From: Dryococelus australis
Lineage: Eukaryota > Arthropoda > Insecta > Phasmatodea > Phasmatidae
Direction of reading: 5' to 3'
DNA length: 64,000 nucleotides
Assembly (NCBI GenBank): GCA_029891345.1
Contig: CM056995.1
Coordinates: 79,919,895-79,983,894 of the forward strand
Part shown: positions 12,848 to 24,900 of the stretch, in pieces
How the letters are laid out: each line of letters opens with the position of its first letter
Numbering within the stretch: position 1 is the first letter of the stretch
Notes under the pieces: model-generated
The model's database searches: none
Told to the model about the DNA's origin: nothing
What the model saw: only the letters and a program-made list of their open reading frames with translations
Made by a program: the position numbers and the translations under genes

Positions 12848-12956
12848 CTAGCGTTTCCCATTGTTATAGCTCATGGCTCGTACGGGAGCCTTAAAGTTGG
12901 TGGATGCCTGTTGCTGGATCTGGTATGCAAGTGGGTGGATTTTAAAGCCATACAAT
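12848..12956 (-). CDS. CkIIbeta: CK2-beta terminal coding exon (residues 186-221)
   Basis: The acceptor reads TTCTTTTGCAG. The exon codes [19 protein letters not shown], then [16 protein letters not shown], and stops at TAG (12850-12848). The LYGFKIHP and AYQ motifs identify the CK2-beta C-terminus. The final residues differ from the mammalian tail and extend it by about six residues. Alternative last exons are known for fly CK2-beta, so other tails may exist. Confidence 0.95.
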
Positions 12957-15900
12957 CTGCAAAAGAATGACAAGAGTTATTAAACTTAAACTGATCATAC
13001 AAAAAAAAACGTGATTGTTGTTTAAGATTAAGATATTTTCTGTTACAACAGACTCTACATTGTAGCACACTTTTGCACCAAAAAAAATATACTTGGATCT
13101 TACGATAGTTGCGTTATAATATATGTTGGATCATAGACAAACAAAAAAGATGTTTGGGTACCATTTCATAACTAATCTCCCTCTGCAAATATAATTATTA
13201 ATGGTCAAAATTTTAACCCAATGGAAAAGTGCTTTCACCCTAACATGTAACAAAATAGCTATACCAATGTTGCTATACCATAAATTGGCTGCAACCTGCC
13301 ACAAATCAAACGTGGCAATACTGCATTTAGCCATGATACTAAAGTAACAACAAAGTTTAAATTGATGAGCACCAGAAAAAAAAGACATATAATTTTTAAA
13401 AATGTAATCATACACTGGATACAAATTCTGTTTTATTGGTGCATGCATAATGATAAAAGTCGGATATACAGGATGAGTATAAAAGAATACCCCAACTTTG
13501 AAGGTCTATAATAAAAAAACCAAATAACCTACAACCTTTGTTCACCAATCAAATAAACCGTGGAAGCATGAAGTTTGTTTACCATATCTTCATAAATGTT
13601 CAATGTGACCACCACGAGCGGCTGGAAAATGAAGTCCCCCGCCACCTCTTCTAACTGAGGAAACAACCACTCTGTAAGTATGTCTAAATAAGGGATTCCA
13701 GTAACAGTGGGCTCGAAAAAAATTAAAGGGCAGAAAACCATGTCTTTGAGTAGAGCGCAAAACACATCCACGTTGGGGAAGCATGCTCGTGTTTGGTGGT
13801 TTCATGTGATGCTCCTGACTCCATATCTGCACGTTGTGCTGGTTCACCTTACCATTTGTAGGAACATTACTTTCCCCAAAGTGAACGTGTTTTAAGCTGT
13901 ATCCAAAGACACGTTTGCGGCCCTTTCTTTTTTCACGAGCCCACTGTTGCTGGAATTCCTCATTTGGACATGCTTGCAGAGTGGTTGTATCTTCAGTTAG
14001 AAGAGGCGGTGGGGAACTTCATTTTCCAGCAGGATGTTGCGCCATCCCATTGATACCTAGCTGCTCGCAGATACCTGAACGAGATAATGCCGCAATGCTG
14101 GATTGGTCGTGGAGCAGTTGGTGACCAGGCTCTTCATCACTGCCCCGAAGAAGCCTGGATCTTACCTCGTGCGTCCTTTTTCTATGGTGGTACATAAAGG
14201 ATCAAGTGTTTCGTCCACCATTGCAGGCTAACATTGACAACATCAAAATGAGAATTACTGACGCCATCCAAACCGTAACACCGGACATGCTAACAATAGT
14301 GTGGAATGAGTTTGAGTCTTGCGTAGATGTCGTTCGGGCCGCTCATGGTTGTCACATTGAACATTTATGAAGATATGGTAAACAAACTTCACGCTTCTAC
14401 GATTCATTTGATTGGTCAACCACGGTTGTAAGTTGTTTGATATCAATAATTATAGACCTTCAAATTTGGGGTAAAGTGAGCCATCTTGATTAAGCCCTGC
14501 TTAAGAGGATTCATCACTCATGTTGAAAGAGTACAGTGTAGACTTACAATTCGTGCTATTACTTGTGTAACATTTTATACGTCATTTTATTTTAAAACCC
14601 AATTAATAAAAAAAATTGATTAATGAGTTTATTCAATCAGTTACTGTCATTTTTAATTAATGATTACTTGTATTTGTAACTGAAACAGCCATTTTTCAGG
14701 TAGATTCTGCTTTGCTTTGACAACTTCAGACAGGATATTTCTTAAAACTTTCCTGTGAAGAAGCATGCTTGCACTCTTAATGAATAACTTTCTTGCTTTA
14801 TCCCCCATTGCTGTCAATAGTTATTTTGAATAAAAGGTTTAATTTGAAAGCACTACACACTGATATGGTCAAGAACTGAGTCGAGGCTGTGCAGAAGGAG
14901 AAATAAGCCAGAGGAGGCAAGCAGCACAGCCCAGTTGGGTGACTGGAGACGGAGGGGTGAGATTCCGGGTGGTAGAGGGATGGAGGGGGGGGGGGGGCAT
15001 TGGCGGGGGTTAGCACTTCCTGAATACCTCAAAAGCTGGATTTCTACCCGTCCCTTGGCTAGCTTGGCCTCACCTATCTTCAAATTTTGTATTGTGAGAC
15101 CAACAGTGCAGAGAAATGCAAATGCCATTTCCCCCTGTTCAAACTGATTTTCAGGAGGTTGAATCTATTATTTCATAAGAGTACATTATTCTTTTCTTGA
15201 TTACCCTCTGCTACACCTAGCAGTCATAATTATAAGTGCAGTGCAACAGTAAATACAAATGTTGCCTCTGGTGTACTTTCAATAAATAATGTTTACATCA
15301 CTGCTTGGAAAATTAAACTAAATTTACTGAAATACAAATGCCTATGTTTTTGAAGTCAATGTGGATTTAGTGAATAATTTTAATTGTTATCAACAAGTAT
15401 TTGAAGGAAATGAGTGTTAATACTGTAAAACAAATAGGAAATTGCTAAACTGTAAGGGTTCTCATGGTGGCAGAAACTATCATTGTAGTTTTAGATACAT
15501 TTAAATACGCAATTTTATTGCTGTTTTGTGAATTTCAAAATTACTACAAATTAATACAAATACTTGCTCCATATTTAGCATTTTTTGGCAGTTCGTGCAA
15601 ATTCCAGGGCCCTACATATTAATTGAAATTAAAAGTTAAAAGTGATGCTAGTAAAGTGAGTTGTTGGACATAGTGAACATAATATTTAATATTGTGCACT
15701 TACTTTAAAAGGTTAGTACATACTATATTTTACCTTAAAATGCACACATAAAAGTTATTATTAGGGATGTCAAACTCAATTCCACAGTTCATCAATACCT
15801 ACGATTCTTGACAAAACTTGTAATAAGAATAGGAAGATCAGGAATCAAAGCATTATAAACCAATTACTACAAATAAATAACCTATCACTAGAGACATCTG

Positions 15901-18900
15901 TTTTTCACGGTGCACGAAAGCTCAAAAACAGTTTCTCGCGAAAAATGACATACCTTGCGAAAAATCAAAAAACGCACTAAAAAAATGTGAAAAACATACA
16001 TTTCCATTGCGTATCCTCATGGCTATAATGCTAATTCAACAAATTGTTTCTATATGGAGTCGGGATCGGGATGTCGACACAATCAATGTATTGAATGTAC
16101 ACCGCTGAAGTGATCTAGCCAGCGAGCATCTACTCCTATGGGATATCGCTCTTTCGGAAATAAACTCATCTCTGTGACTTTCTAAAATAAACTACTTTGT
16201 TTAAATTTCGTCCTTTTTCACCGCATAATCAATGTAACCTCCTTGGCAGTAAAGAATTGTGATAAATAGAAAAATTTCTGAACACTTATCTCAAAAATGG
16301 TAATAAAATTTTCCATTGCCACTAGTTTATCACATTTATTGTCTTTTGCGAGACGACGTTGTTTTGCGCCTCTTCTGACAAGAAAGTAGCAATTAGAACT
16401 GTTCATTGTTTTGATGATGCAGTGGAAAATTTTGCTTGTACAGAAATAACATTCAAATTACTATAATTCAAAAGTTGTAAAATCACTGAAATATCAAAAT
16501 GTGATAAATGCGACGCTATTGTGCGTACCGATGTGGGAATTACACAAACATTTTCAGTAAAGTTGAAAATTGTTTCGTTACACTAACATCAGTGAAATCA
16601 GTATGGATTCCATTCAGTAATGTAGACACTGAAAAGAGTTTCTCAATGTCTGGGAATATAATGACTGACAAACAAACCAAAAGCCAAGTAATATGGTAGT
16701 AATTAATGACAGTGCTTGCATTTTCTGGATAAGTGTACGCTACACAGTGTTTTCAGAATGACTTTTTAGCACTGCTGGGCTCATAGCGGACAAAAAAAAA
16801 AAAAGAATTGTTTGGACCCAGAGAGTGTGGAGATGCTAGTCTTTTTACAGAAAATCTATGAGTTTGAAAGTTGATCTTAGTGTGATATGCATGTGTTATT
16901 TTTGAACTTTGTTATTTGGTAATATGTATGCGTGTTTATGCTATCTCATATGCCTCTTTTGAACTTTTTGGATTTTCGTATGAAAATAACCTACTGTTAT
17001 ATTATTTATATTAGTAATACTGCTAATGTAGGCCAAATTTAAATAATTAAATTTCACACCCTGCTATACAGTATTTAGTTGTGTAAAGTAATTGTAACTA
17101 AAGGAATCACAATTTTAGGAATTGAGAATCAAGAGTGGTGTCTGCATCAAGATTGAGAATCGAGAAAAAGTGGAATCATTACATCCCTAGTTATGTCTTC
17201 ATGCTTGAATTCCTGTATTTTTCTATTTATGAGATAACTTCAATTTCAAAATAAAAATTGATTTCACAAGATAACTAGAAATAATTTAAAACTGCAAATG
17301 AACAGAAACTTTTGCAATACAAAAATAGAAATATTCACAACCATCCCCTCATTCCCTTTTAACCGAGAAGGCTTCCAAGTTGAGTGAGACTGCCATGGGT
17401 ATGTTAATTTCTCATTATTGCCACTTTTACTTGCAGATGTGAGTGAGTGTTGGTGCCCAACATTTCTGGAGCAACCAGAATGTACTTGGACTCCGGTAAA
17501 AAGCGAACAGCAACTTTTAATTTTTCACACAATACTCTTACATCATGGAAGGAGATGGTGGCTGATAAGAAGGGAAGGAGGTTTTACAGAATGTTCCTGT
17601 TTTACAGCACACACTAAGGTTTGGTCTCACACGACAGGTTGAATTACTTGTTTCTAGCTTATTTCATTGTTTCGGGACACTTATTTCTAAACTACAAATA
17701 CAGCTCTCTGGCAATATATATTATGATCTAGAAAAAACAAATTCTGAACCTACGTCAAATAATTATGACATGCAGTATCATTTTTAAATTACTATTTTAC
17801 AGTTGGCAACCCGTGGACAAAATTTAAGAACTACATTTGAAGACATCTGTGAAACGTAAATGTGGTATTATTAAGAAATTAAGTTATTTTACTGAAAATA
17901 ATGTTATGGCCCACAAATGGAAAATTAAACATGGCTAATGTAACTAAGCCTTAAGAGGCAAATTTTTAAAAAGCATGTGGAACTTTGCAGCATGTGACAA
18001 AAAATATTCTACAAGCACCTAGCACATGACAGCTAGGCACAGACTAAGCTACTCATCCATTATTGTAAACACACATAGGATTTTACCTAGGTACAAACTG
18101 GTTGGTGGGCCTCTTGGGTCGGTATTCTGGATGTACCATAAATAACATCTGAGGGAATCCTGTACCAAAGTAAGAGCCATCTGTGTGGTGGTGACGAGAT
18201 GACTTGGGAGTATACACATCCAAGCACTTGGGGCAATATGTTTTGACCATGGCCTCTCCAGGTACATCTGACAAACCTGTGAGGAAAATAATTTTTAAGT
18301 CAATATCACAATTTCATTAGCGTGTGTGCATAGAATTTATATTCAGAGAAATCCCAACTTCCAAAGATATACAGCCGGCATAGAACTTCTTGGCTGCTCA
18401 AGGTCAATCGATCAGTGACACTACTACCACTAGCTGGTGCCAGTGGCCTATCATGGCTGTGTGCTGTTGCCTAGTTCACAGTGTTACAGTGGCCATAAAG
18501 AGTCAAACAAGATGTTTCTTGGATGTGCTCAAAAATCGTAATATATTTAACTAAAATTCAGCCACTTTTTGCAAGAGGTTCATTTCGCTGAACAAGTGAA
18601 AATCCCAAGTCTGTATCTTTAACCATTAATGTTTTACACTGTTAAGGAGTGTCCACGACAGCTGGCATGAACTCGCTATGATTTTTCTGAACAACAAATA
18701 TTGTTTTCGTAAGAGGAAATCATATTTCGTAGGTATATCTAAATGTTTTCACCCTGCTTTATAAACAGATGATAATGAAGTCTTCACTTGGGTGGAATTG
18801 ACACAACAATATGCGTAGCACAACAGCTGCCTCACTCCACACACAGTGTTGGTACCTTCTATAGCCTGTCGCCCCAGTGGCCAGTACTACAATGGGCTTT

Positions 18901-21900
18901 GAATGATACTCACAGTTTTTCATTTGCTTGCGCATAAAGTTTTCGTTAAAAATGATGGCACTAAGTACACCTTGTGCTACACCAGAAGTTGTAAAAGGGA
19001 ACTGGTTTCACAAACAAACTCAATTTTATAATACTTAGGGTTTATTCTATTTTTGACTAAATATAAAGAATTTTACGAAAATATAGATTTGAAACAAATA
19101 AACAGTTTTACAGCAACAGTATGTGATGTTAAACTTACAGAGCAACTGATATGTAAGGAAGAAAACAGCAGCATTGCATCTATGTCAAAAAAATATGTGC
19201 CTCATCTACAAAACAACTGTCGGTGAACACGTTGCAGATTTTGATGATTTTTAACAGAGATGTCTTTGGAGCATTGTTACAATAAGGGAGAAATATCACG
19301 GCAATATTTTTGCAAATGTCAGTTTTGATGATAAGAAATTGAATAATGGACGAAGTTTGTAATTGGAAGGAATTACATTACAACTGTGGGACCAGGGAAG
19401 AGTAACTTGTAATGCCAATACTAGCTAGAGCACAAAAATGAATTTTTTCCTATGCTACACGCAACTAAGTGACAAGTGTCAAATTTTTTTTTTACTACAA
19501 ATGTTAAAATTTAGCAGTTCATCTGCTTATGCAGTTTCCCAGTACTCTCCAAAATATATCTTGAATGTTCTTTATCAATGTCTGCTTCTACTGTACTAAA
19601 ATGTTCCTCTTTACGTGTAGTTTATATTAATACAGTTGATACTTCACAATACACTGTGCAGGATGGGCAATTGACAAAAGTGACAACAGGGCTTACTAAT
19701 ACTCACTGATATGTTGTCACTGAGTGGCCAGGAAGTTCTGTGCCTGGTATAATTTAAATAGACTCCACAGTAACAGTATGAACCTATGCGAATTAATTAA
19801 GAAAACAGAAGATTCCAAAAACAATAATATTCCTAAAAACAAACTTTACATCAAGTCTAAACAGACATGAAATTAAGAGCTTGTACAAACACCATACATA
19901 AAAAAGTAAACCTAAGTTAAAAAATTAGTTTACGAGTAATGAAAAAATTTAATACGGTGGTTCAAAGACATGATCTAAGATCAAAGTAATGTCTATAGCA
20001 TTGTTAAATATGGATTTGGTGGTGGTTTACAGTTGTAAAATATAAATAATATATAAAAGGACAGAAGAACTAGTACTAACAATCTAGTCGGTACTTGTCA
20101 ACATGCACGCACACACACACACAAAGGGCAACATTTTACTGACTAGACCAGTTTCATCGGGCGGCGAGTTGTAGGGCACTCAATATGATATACTAGCAGC
20201 CCAGTATCGCTTCGCTCAGGTTTTATGGAGTTATTAAAACACATACATATATATTTGTGGCTAACCGCAACTACCAGTGACTACTTGCGAATTTAAGATA
20301 TTAAGATCCACTGAGCCACTTGAGAGTGCTCGTGCCACTGCGTCCCCACTTGGGATCGCTCTATCCACTGGGCCACTGCAGCTCCACCTTGCATTACTCT
20401 ACCCACTGGGCCTCTGTGGCCCCACTTAATATATGCCTATGTCTCTATGGAAGAATGTAGCTATCTGACATTGAAAGAATTATAAGCATCGGTCCTGCAG
20501 TTTTGGTAGAGTATGCTTAAAAAGCAGTCAAGTAGCTCATTTTTCTCGGACTTGATTTACAAATTTTGAAATTTCTTCCGGATTTTTTAAAATTAAACAT
20601 ACCCTATAACCATCTGGAAGAGTGTAGCATTCTAATAGTGAAAGAATTATAAGAATCTGCCATGTAGTTTCAAAGATTACCCGACATATAAACTAAACAA
20701 CCTCACATTACCCCTTTATAATATTATAGATGGGCACTGTTGGTAGTGAACCTAGTGACCAGATGGCAAACTAGGATGCTGCAAGAAAATTAAATGTTGA
20801 GTATGGTTTTGGAGCTGTGATTATCTTATATTGAGGCCCAGAGGCTGCTTGGATTTAGTTATAAATTGATGAGCTAATACCCAGCATCCGAGTTCTGAGC
20901 TATTTCTTGAAGGTAGTACGGATCTAGCAACTCTGATACTGTAGCAGGAGTCTAAATCTCTGTTGCATGAGCTGCAACTGGTTTGATTTGTAGGCAGTGG
21001 ATGTGACCAGCTATGGCTTATTTAGTGTCTGCTCTGTGGCCATTCATTCTCTGCCTGAGTGTGTTGGTAGTGAGGCCAATACATTCTGCAAATCAAATTT
21101 TCTATGGGACAGTTATGGTTGCCTTGGATGTGGTACATATTGCTGGTGAGTCTGCTATTGAAAATTGAGGGATGGTGGATGGCACAGATGCCACAATGTG
21201 GGGTATTGCAGGGGTGGGATCCTCTGGGGGTGATAGTTTGGTTGACATTTGTGGTAGATTGCAGCTGTGGTTGAACCAGTTTGTCTTGGAAGTTAGGTGG
21301 TCTTTTGTTTGTGGTGAAGAAGCCAGATTTTTATATTCAGAGTGGAGAATGCTTCCAAAGTTTACTTAAGCCTTAATAATATGGAACACCAGGGGTTCAC
21401 CTCAGTTGTTGACCTTGGTTTATGTTCTGATATTGAAAATGGCTTGCTTAATCCATTTGGCGACAAGGGGCTTGGGGTAGCCAATGTCAAGGAATTCTCT
21501 GGCTATTTATTCACACTGTTGAGATCACTGTTGATGAAGCAGATACACTTAGTTCTGGTGGCAAGACTGTAAGGTAGGGACTTTTTTTAAGCATAGTATT
21601 GGCAGTAGCTGTCTAAATGTAATTACTAGAGGTTGTCTATAGGTTTGGAGTGTACAGCAGATTGAATTGTGCCATTGTGGAGAATCAGTTTGATGTGCCA
21701 CAAGCTATGTCATTCCCTCATCTAGCCTCACCACAGCCACTGCCCTCTCCTAAGAAGAGCAGTTACACTGCACACATCACAGCACACCTTGAAGCGCAGG
21801 GTTGGCTTGTCCAGCTGTTGCAGCATACTGCACCGCAACCCACTTTGCATCAAGCCACCGCTCTCTACCCATCCAGCCATCTCTGCGCGTCTTCTGTCTC

Positions 21901-24900
21901 ACCACACCCCACAATCCCCATGCTGGCCCTGTGTGCCGTGTATAAATAGGACTCACAATCCTCAGTTCAAGGTTGTCTTGCACCAGTCTAGTTGCTGAAA
22001 ATCACACTTCCCGAAAGCTGTCTGACACCGCATCTACCTTCGCAAAACATCACTCTGCCCAAGAGTCAACCAACTTCAATGCCATTCGCAGCACTTCCAC
22101 ACTGCACAAAACCGTCTTGCTGCCTGCCAGTACACCTAGGCCTGCCGCACTTCCATCTACCCCGCAGCTAACCCGCAGTTGACTCGTGTTCAAGTACCGC
22201 TTACTTAGGGTCGCCCTCACCCCCGCGTCTTGCAAGACTAGTTCACGTACCGGTAGGCAACCTAGGATTGGCTCTTCAGGCCCTAGTCAGGGAACAGGCT
22301 GATTTGTGTGTTTATTGAGCTCTCAATAAACATACATAAATCTGACTTGATTGATTTCTCTCTTATAGCACTCAATTCTTTCTTCACTTTGCTCCCACTA
22401 CCTCCTGTTTTGTCAGCAATCCTAGTAATGCTATTGCAGGGATAGTCACGTGCCGGAATCTCATCCCTTACCTTAGGGAACTATATTGAAGTGGAGCTTG
22501 GGAAGTTAGTTTTCCCGGGCAACACCAGAGCAGTTCTCACCTTGGGCCATCGCCCCTCCAGTATGTGCCTGAGTCCGTCAGCAACATGTTGCTCGCCAGG
22601 TTACTTGCTGGAAATGATAGGCCAACTGCTGACAAAGAGTCCCATTTCTACGTGATACTTGGGCCTGTCAGCGACATCCCGCTTGCCAAGTAGCCACGAG
22701 AACGGATTCCCCTAAACCTGATACTGTTCCTCAGTTTGGTATTTGGGTCTGCCAGCGACTTCCCACTCACCAAGCCACTAGACTGAAGACCAGTAGTCGA
22801 GGCTACCTATCCTATCCAACAGCCAGCACTTTATTCTCCATCAGGCCGTAGCTACCCCTTTCTGCCTATCTGATCTATCACCCCCCTTTATTTCATTCAA
22901 GGGACAATGATTGGCTGTAAGTATGTCCATTTCCTCAGAGAGTACTTACTAGCAATTCTGGAAGACGTACCGCTCTACATACATTGTGATATGTGGTTTC
23001 AGCATGATGGTTGTCCAGCATATTTTGCTATGGAGATGAGGTAAGTGTTAAGTAAAACGTTTCCAAACCGGTGGTTAGGGTGTGGTGGTGTAAGATGGCC
23101 AGCTCGCTCCCCCAACCTCACATTTCTCAATTTTTTTCTGTGGGGGAACACTGAAAGATAGGGTGTACAGCACGGTTCTTACGGCACCAGAAGACATGCA
23201 GGAACGCATTGTGGCAGTTTGCAGAGGCATTACGCCAGAAACAGTTCAGGTCACTCGATGCTCGCTACATGTGTTTTTACAGATGTGTATTGTTGATGGT
23301 AAACATGCTGACCTAATAGGACTAATTGGCAGCATCCTACTCTGTCTCAACAGAGAGAGAACTACCATCCTCACTCAACACTGGGTGGAAACTCGCCTAG
23401 GAGTATTGCCTGCATGCAGGAGCTTCCAATACTCTAATTCTCGCCGGGCTGGAGAACGGCCTTGCAAGTGAGACACAGTGGAGGTGACGTGGCAAGACAT
23501 GCTCTTAGAAGTACACGTTAGTCTGCTCAATTCAAAGGATGGAATAATATTCCTAGTGCTTTGGGGTCTGCTGAAATTGGTAGTTGACCAACCTCGGGGT
23601 TGCCTCTTAAGGTGATGTGTACTGCCTTTATGGCAAATATGAGTTTGTCGGCTTTACCTCACGAGATAAAATTCTTAATGCCAGCAGCAAGGGGTGTATT
23701 CAAAGCTAAAGAAAGGAACATTTACTTGCACTGGTATAATTTGTGTTTATTAACACGTAATAAACTAGACATTATAATGTGGCATCATATTCATCAATAA
23801 ACTGTGAAAATTTAATATTGAAAAAAATTAAGAAAATATAGAAGCATGTTATGTTACTGCCACGAGAAGACGTCTTGGATAAAGAGAGAAAAATATATTT
23901 AACTAGCAGCCTGCCATCGCTTCGTTCAGGTTTTATGGAGTTATTGAAATACATACCTATATATGCAACTACCCGTGGCTACCTGCGACTGACTACCGGA
24001 GACTTTTTTAAAAATTAAACATAGCATATGTCCATCTGGAAGAATGTAGCTTCCTAACGGTGAAACAATTATAAGAATATGTCCTGTAGTTATGTTAGCG
24101 CATGCTTAGAAAGCAGCCAAGTAGTTTGTTTTTTTCCGACATGGCAGGCCCACCAAGAGAAATTCTGGGCCCCTGAGCAATGAGTGCTGTGCGTCCCCTG
24201 CCTCCTACCCCGCAAAAATCGACCCTTTACAACAACATAAATAGTTGTCATCCATTCAAAGAAAGTTAATACATTTTGAGTGTCGAAATTAGACTGTTAT
24301 GTAATACTTTGTTTTATAAATTAACATTTATGAGTCGGGCCCGACCCAAGCCCCTGAGCATTGCAACCCCTTGCCTTCCTCTCTTAGCAGGCCTGCGACA
24401 TGGTTCACAAATTTTGAAATTTCTCTAGGAATATAAATTGTTTTTTTAAATTAAACAAAGTCTATGACCACCTGGAAGAATGTAGCTCCCTAATAGTGAA
24501 AGAATTATAAGAATTGGCCTTGTAGTTTCCGAGATTAGCCGTTACATATAAACAAATAAACTCTCATTACCTTTTTATTATATTAGTATAGATATGTGAA
24601 AAGAATAACACTCAGGTAATTTTAATGCCCAGGGTTTTTCCTAGCTGAATTAAGGGAGGGGGAGGATTGTCCGGAAGGCTAAATGTGAATTTCATAAATT
24701 CTTAACATAAATGGTAACGACCTGGCTGGGCCAGGGTCTTTAGGTGGAGTCCAGCAGGATGACATTGCAGTGACCTTCAATACCTGGTTGGTGTTGAGGG
24801 AGGAAGAAAGTTGAGGAAAGGGTGGGAATACGTCAGTGATGCCCTCTGGAAGTCTATGGCGACTGCTTGGAACAACTGGTGAAGGCCAAAGGGATGGAAG

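Larger units (their letters stand above)
12957..18086 (-). other. CK2-beta last intron
   Basis: A 5.1-kb intron with GT-AG borders on the minus strand. It holds a palindromic Tc1/mariner derivative and a hAT element. The remaining sequence is AT-rich, with a poly-G run near 14,987-14,997, and no further gene was seen. Confidence 0.85.

Noticed and set aside
20305-20430. CCACTGGGCC-type near-repeats as a satellite or CRISPR-like array.
   Set aside because: Only about three imperfect units with no regular spacing. It is part of the interspersed repeat copy 1.
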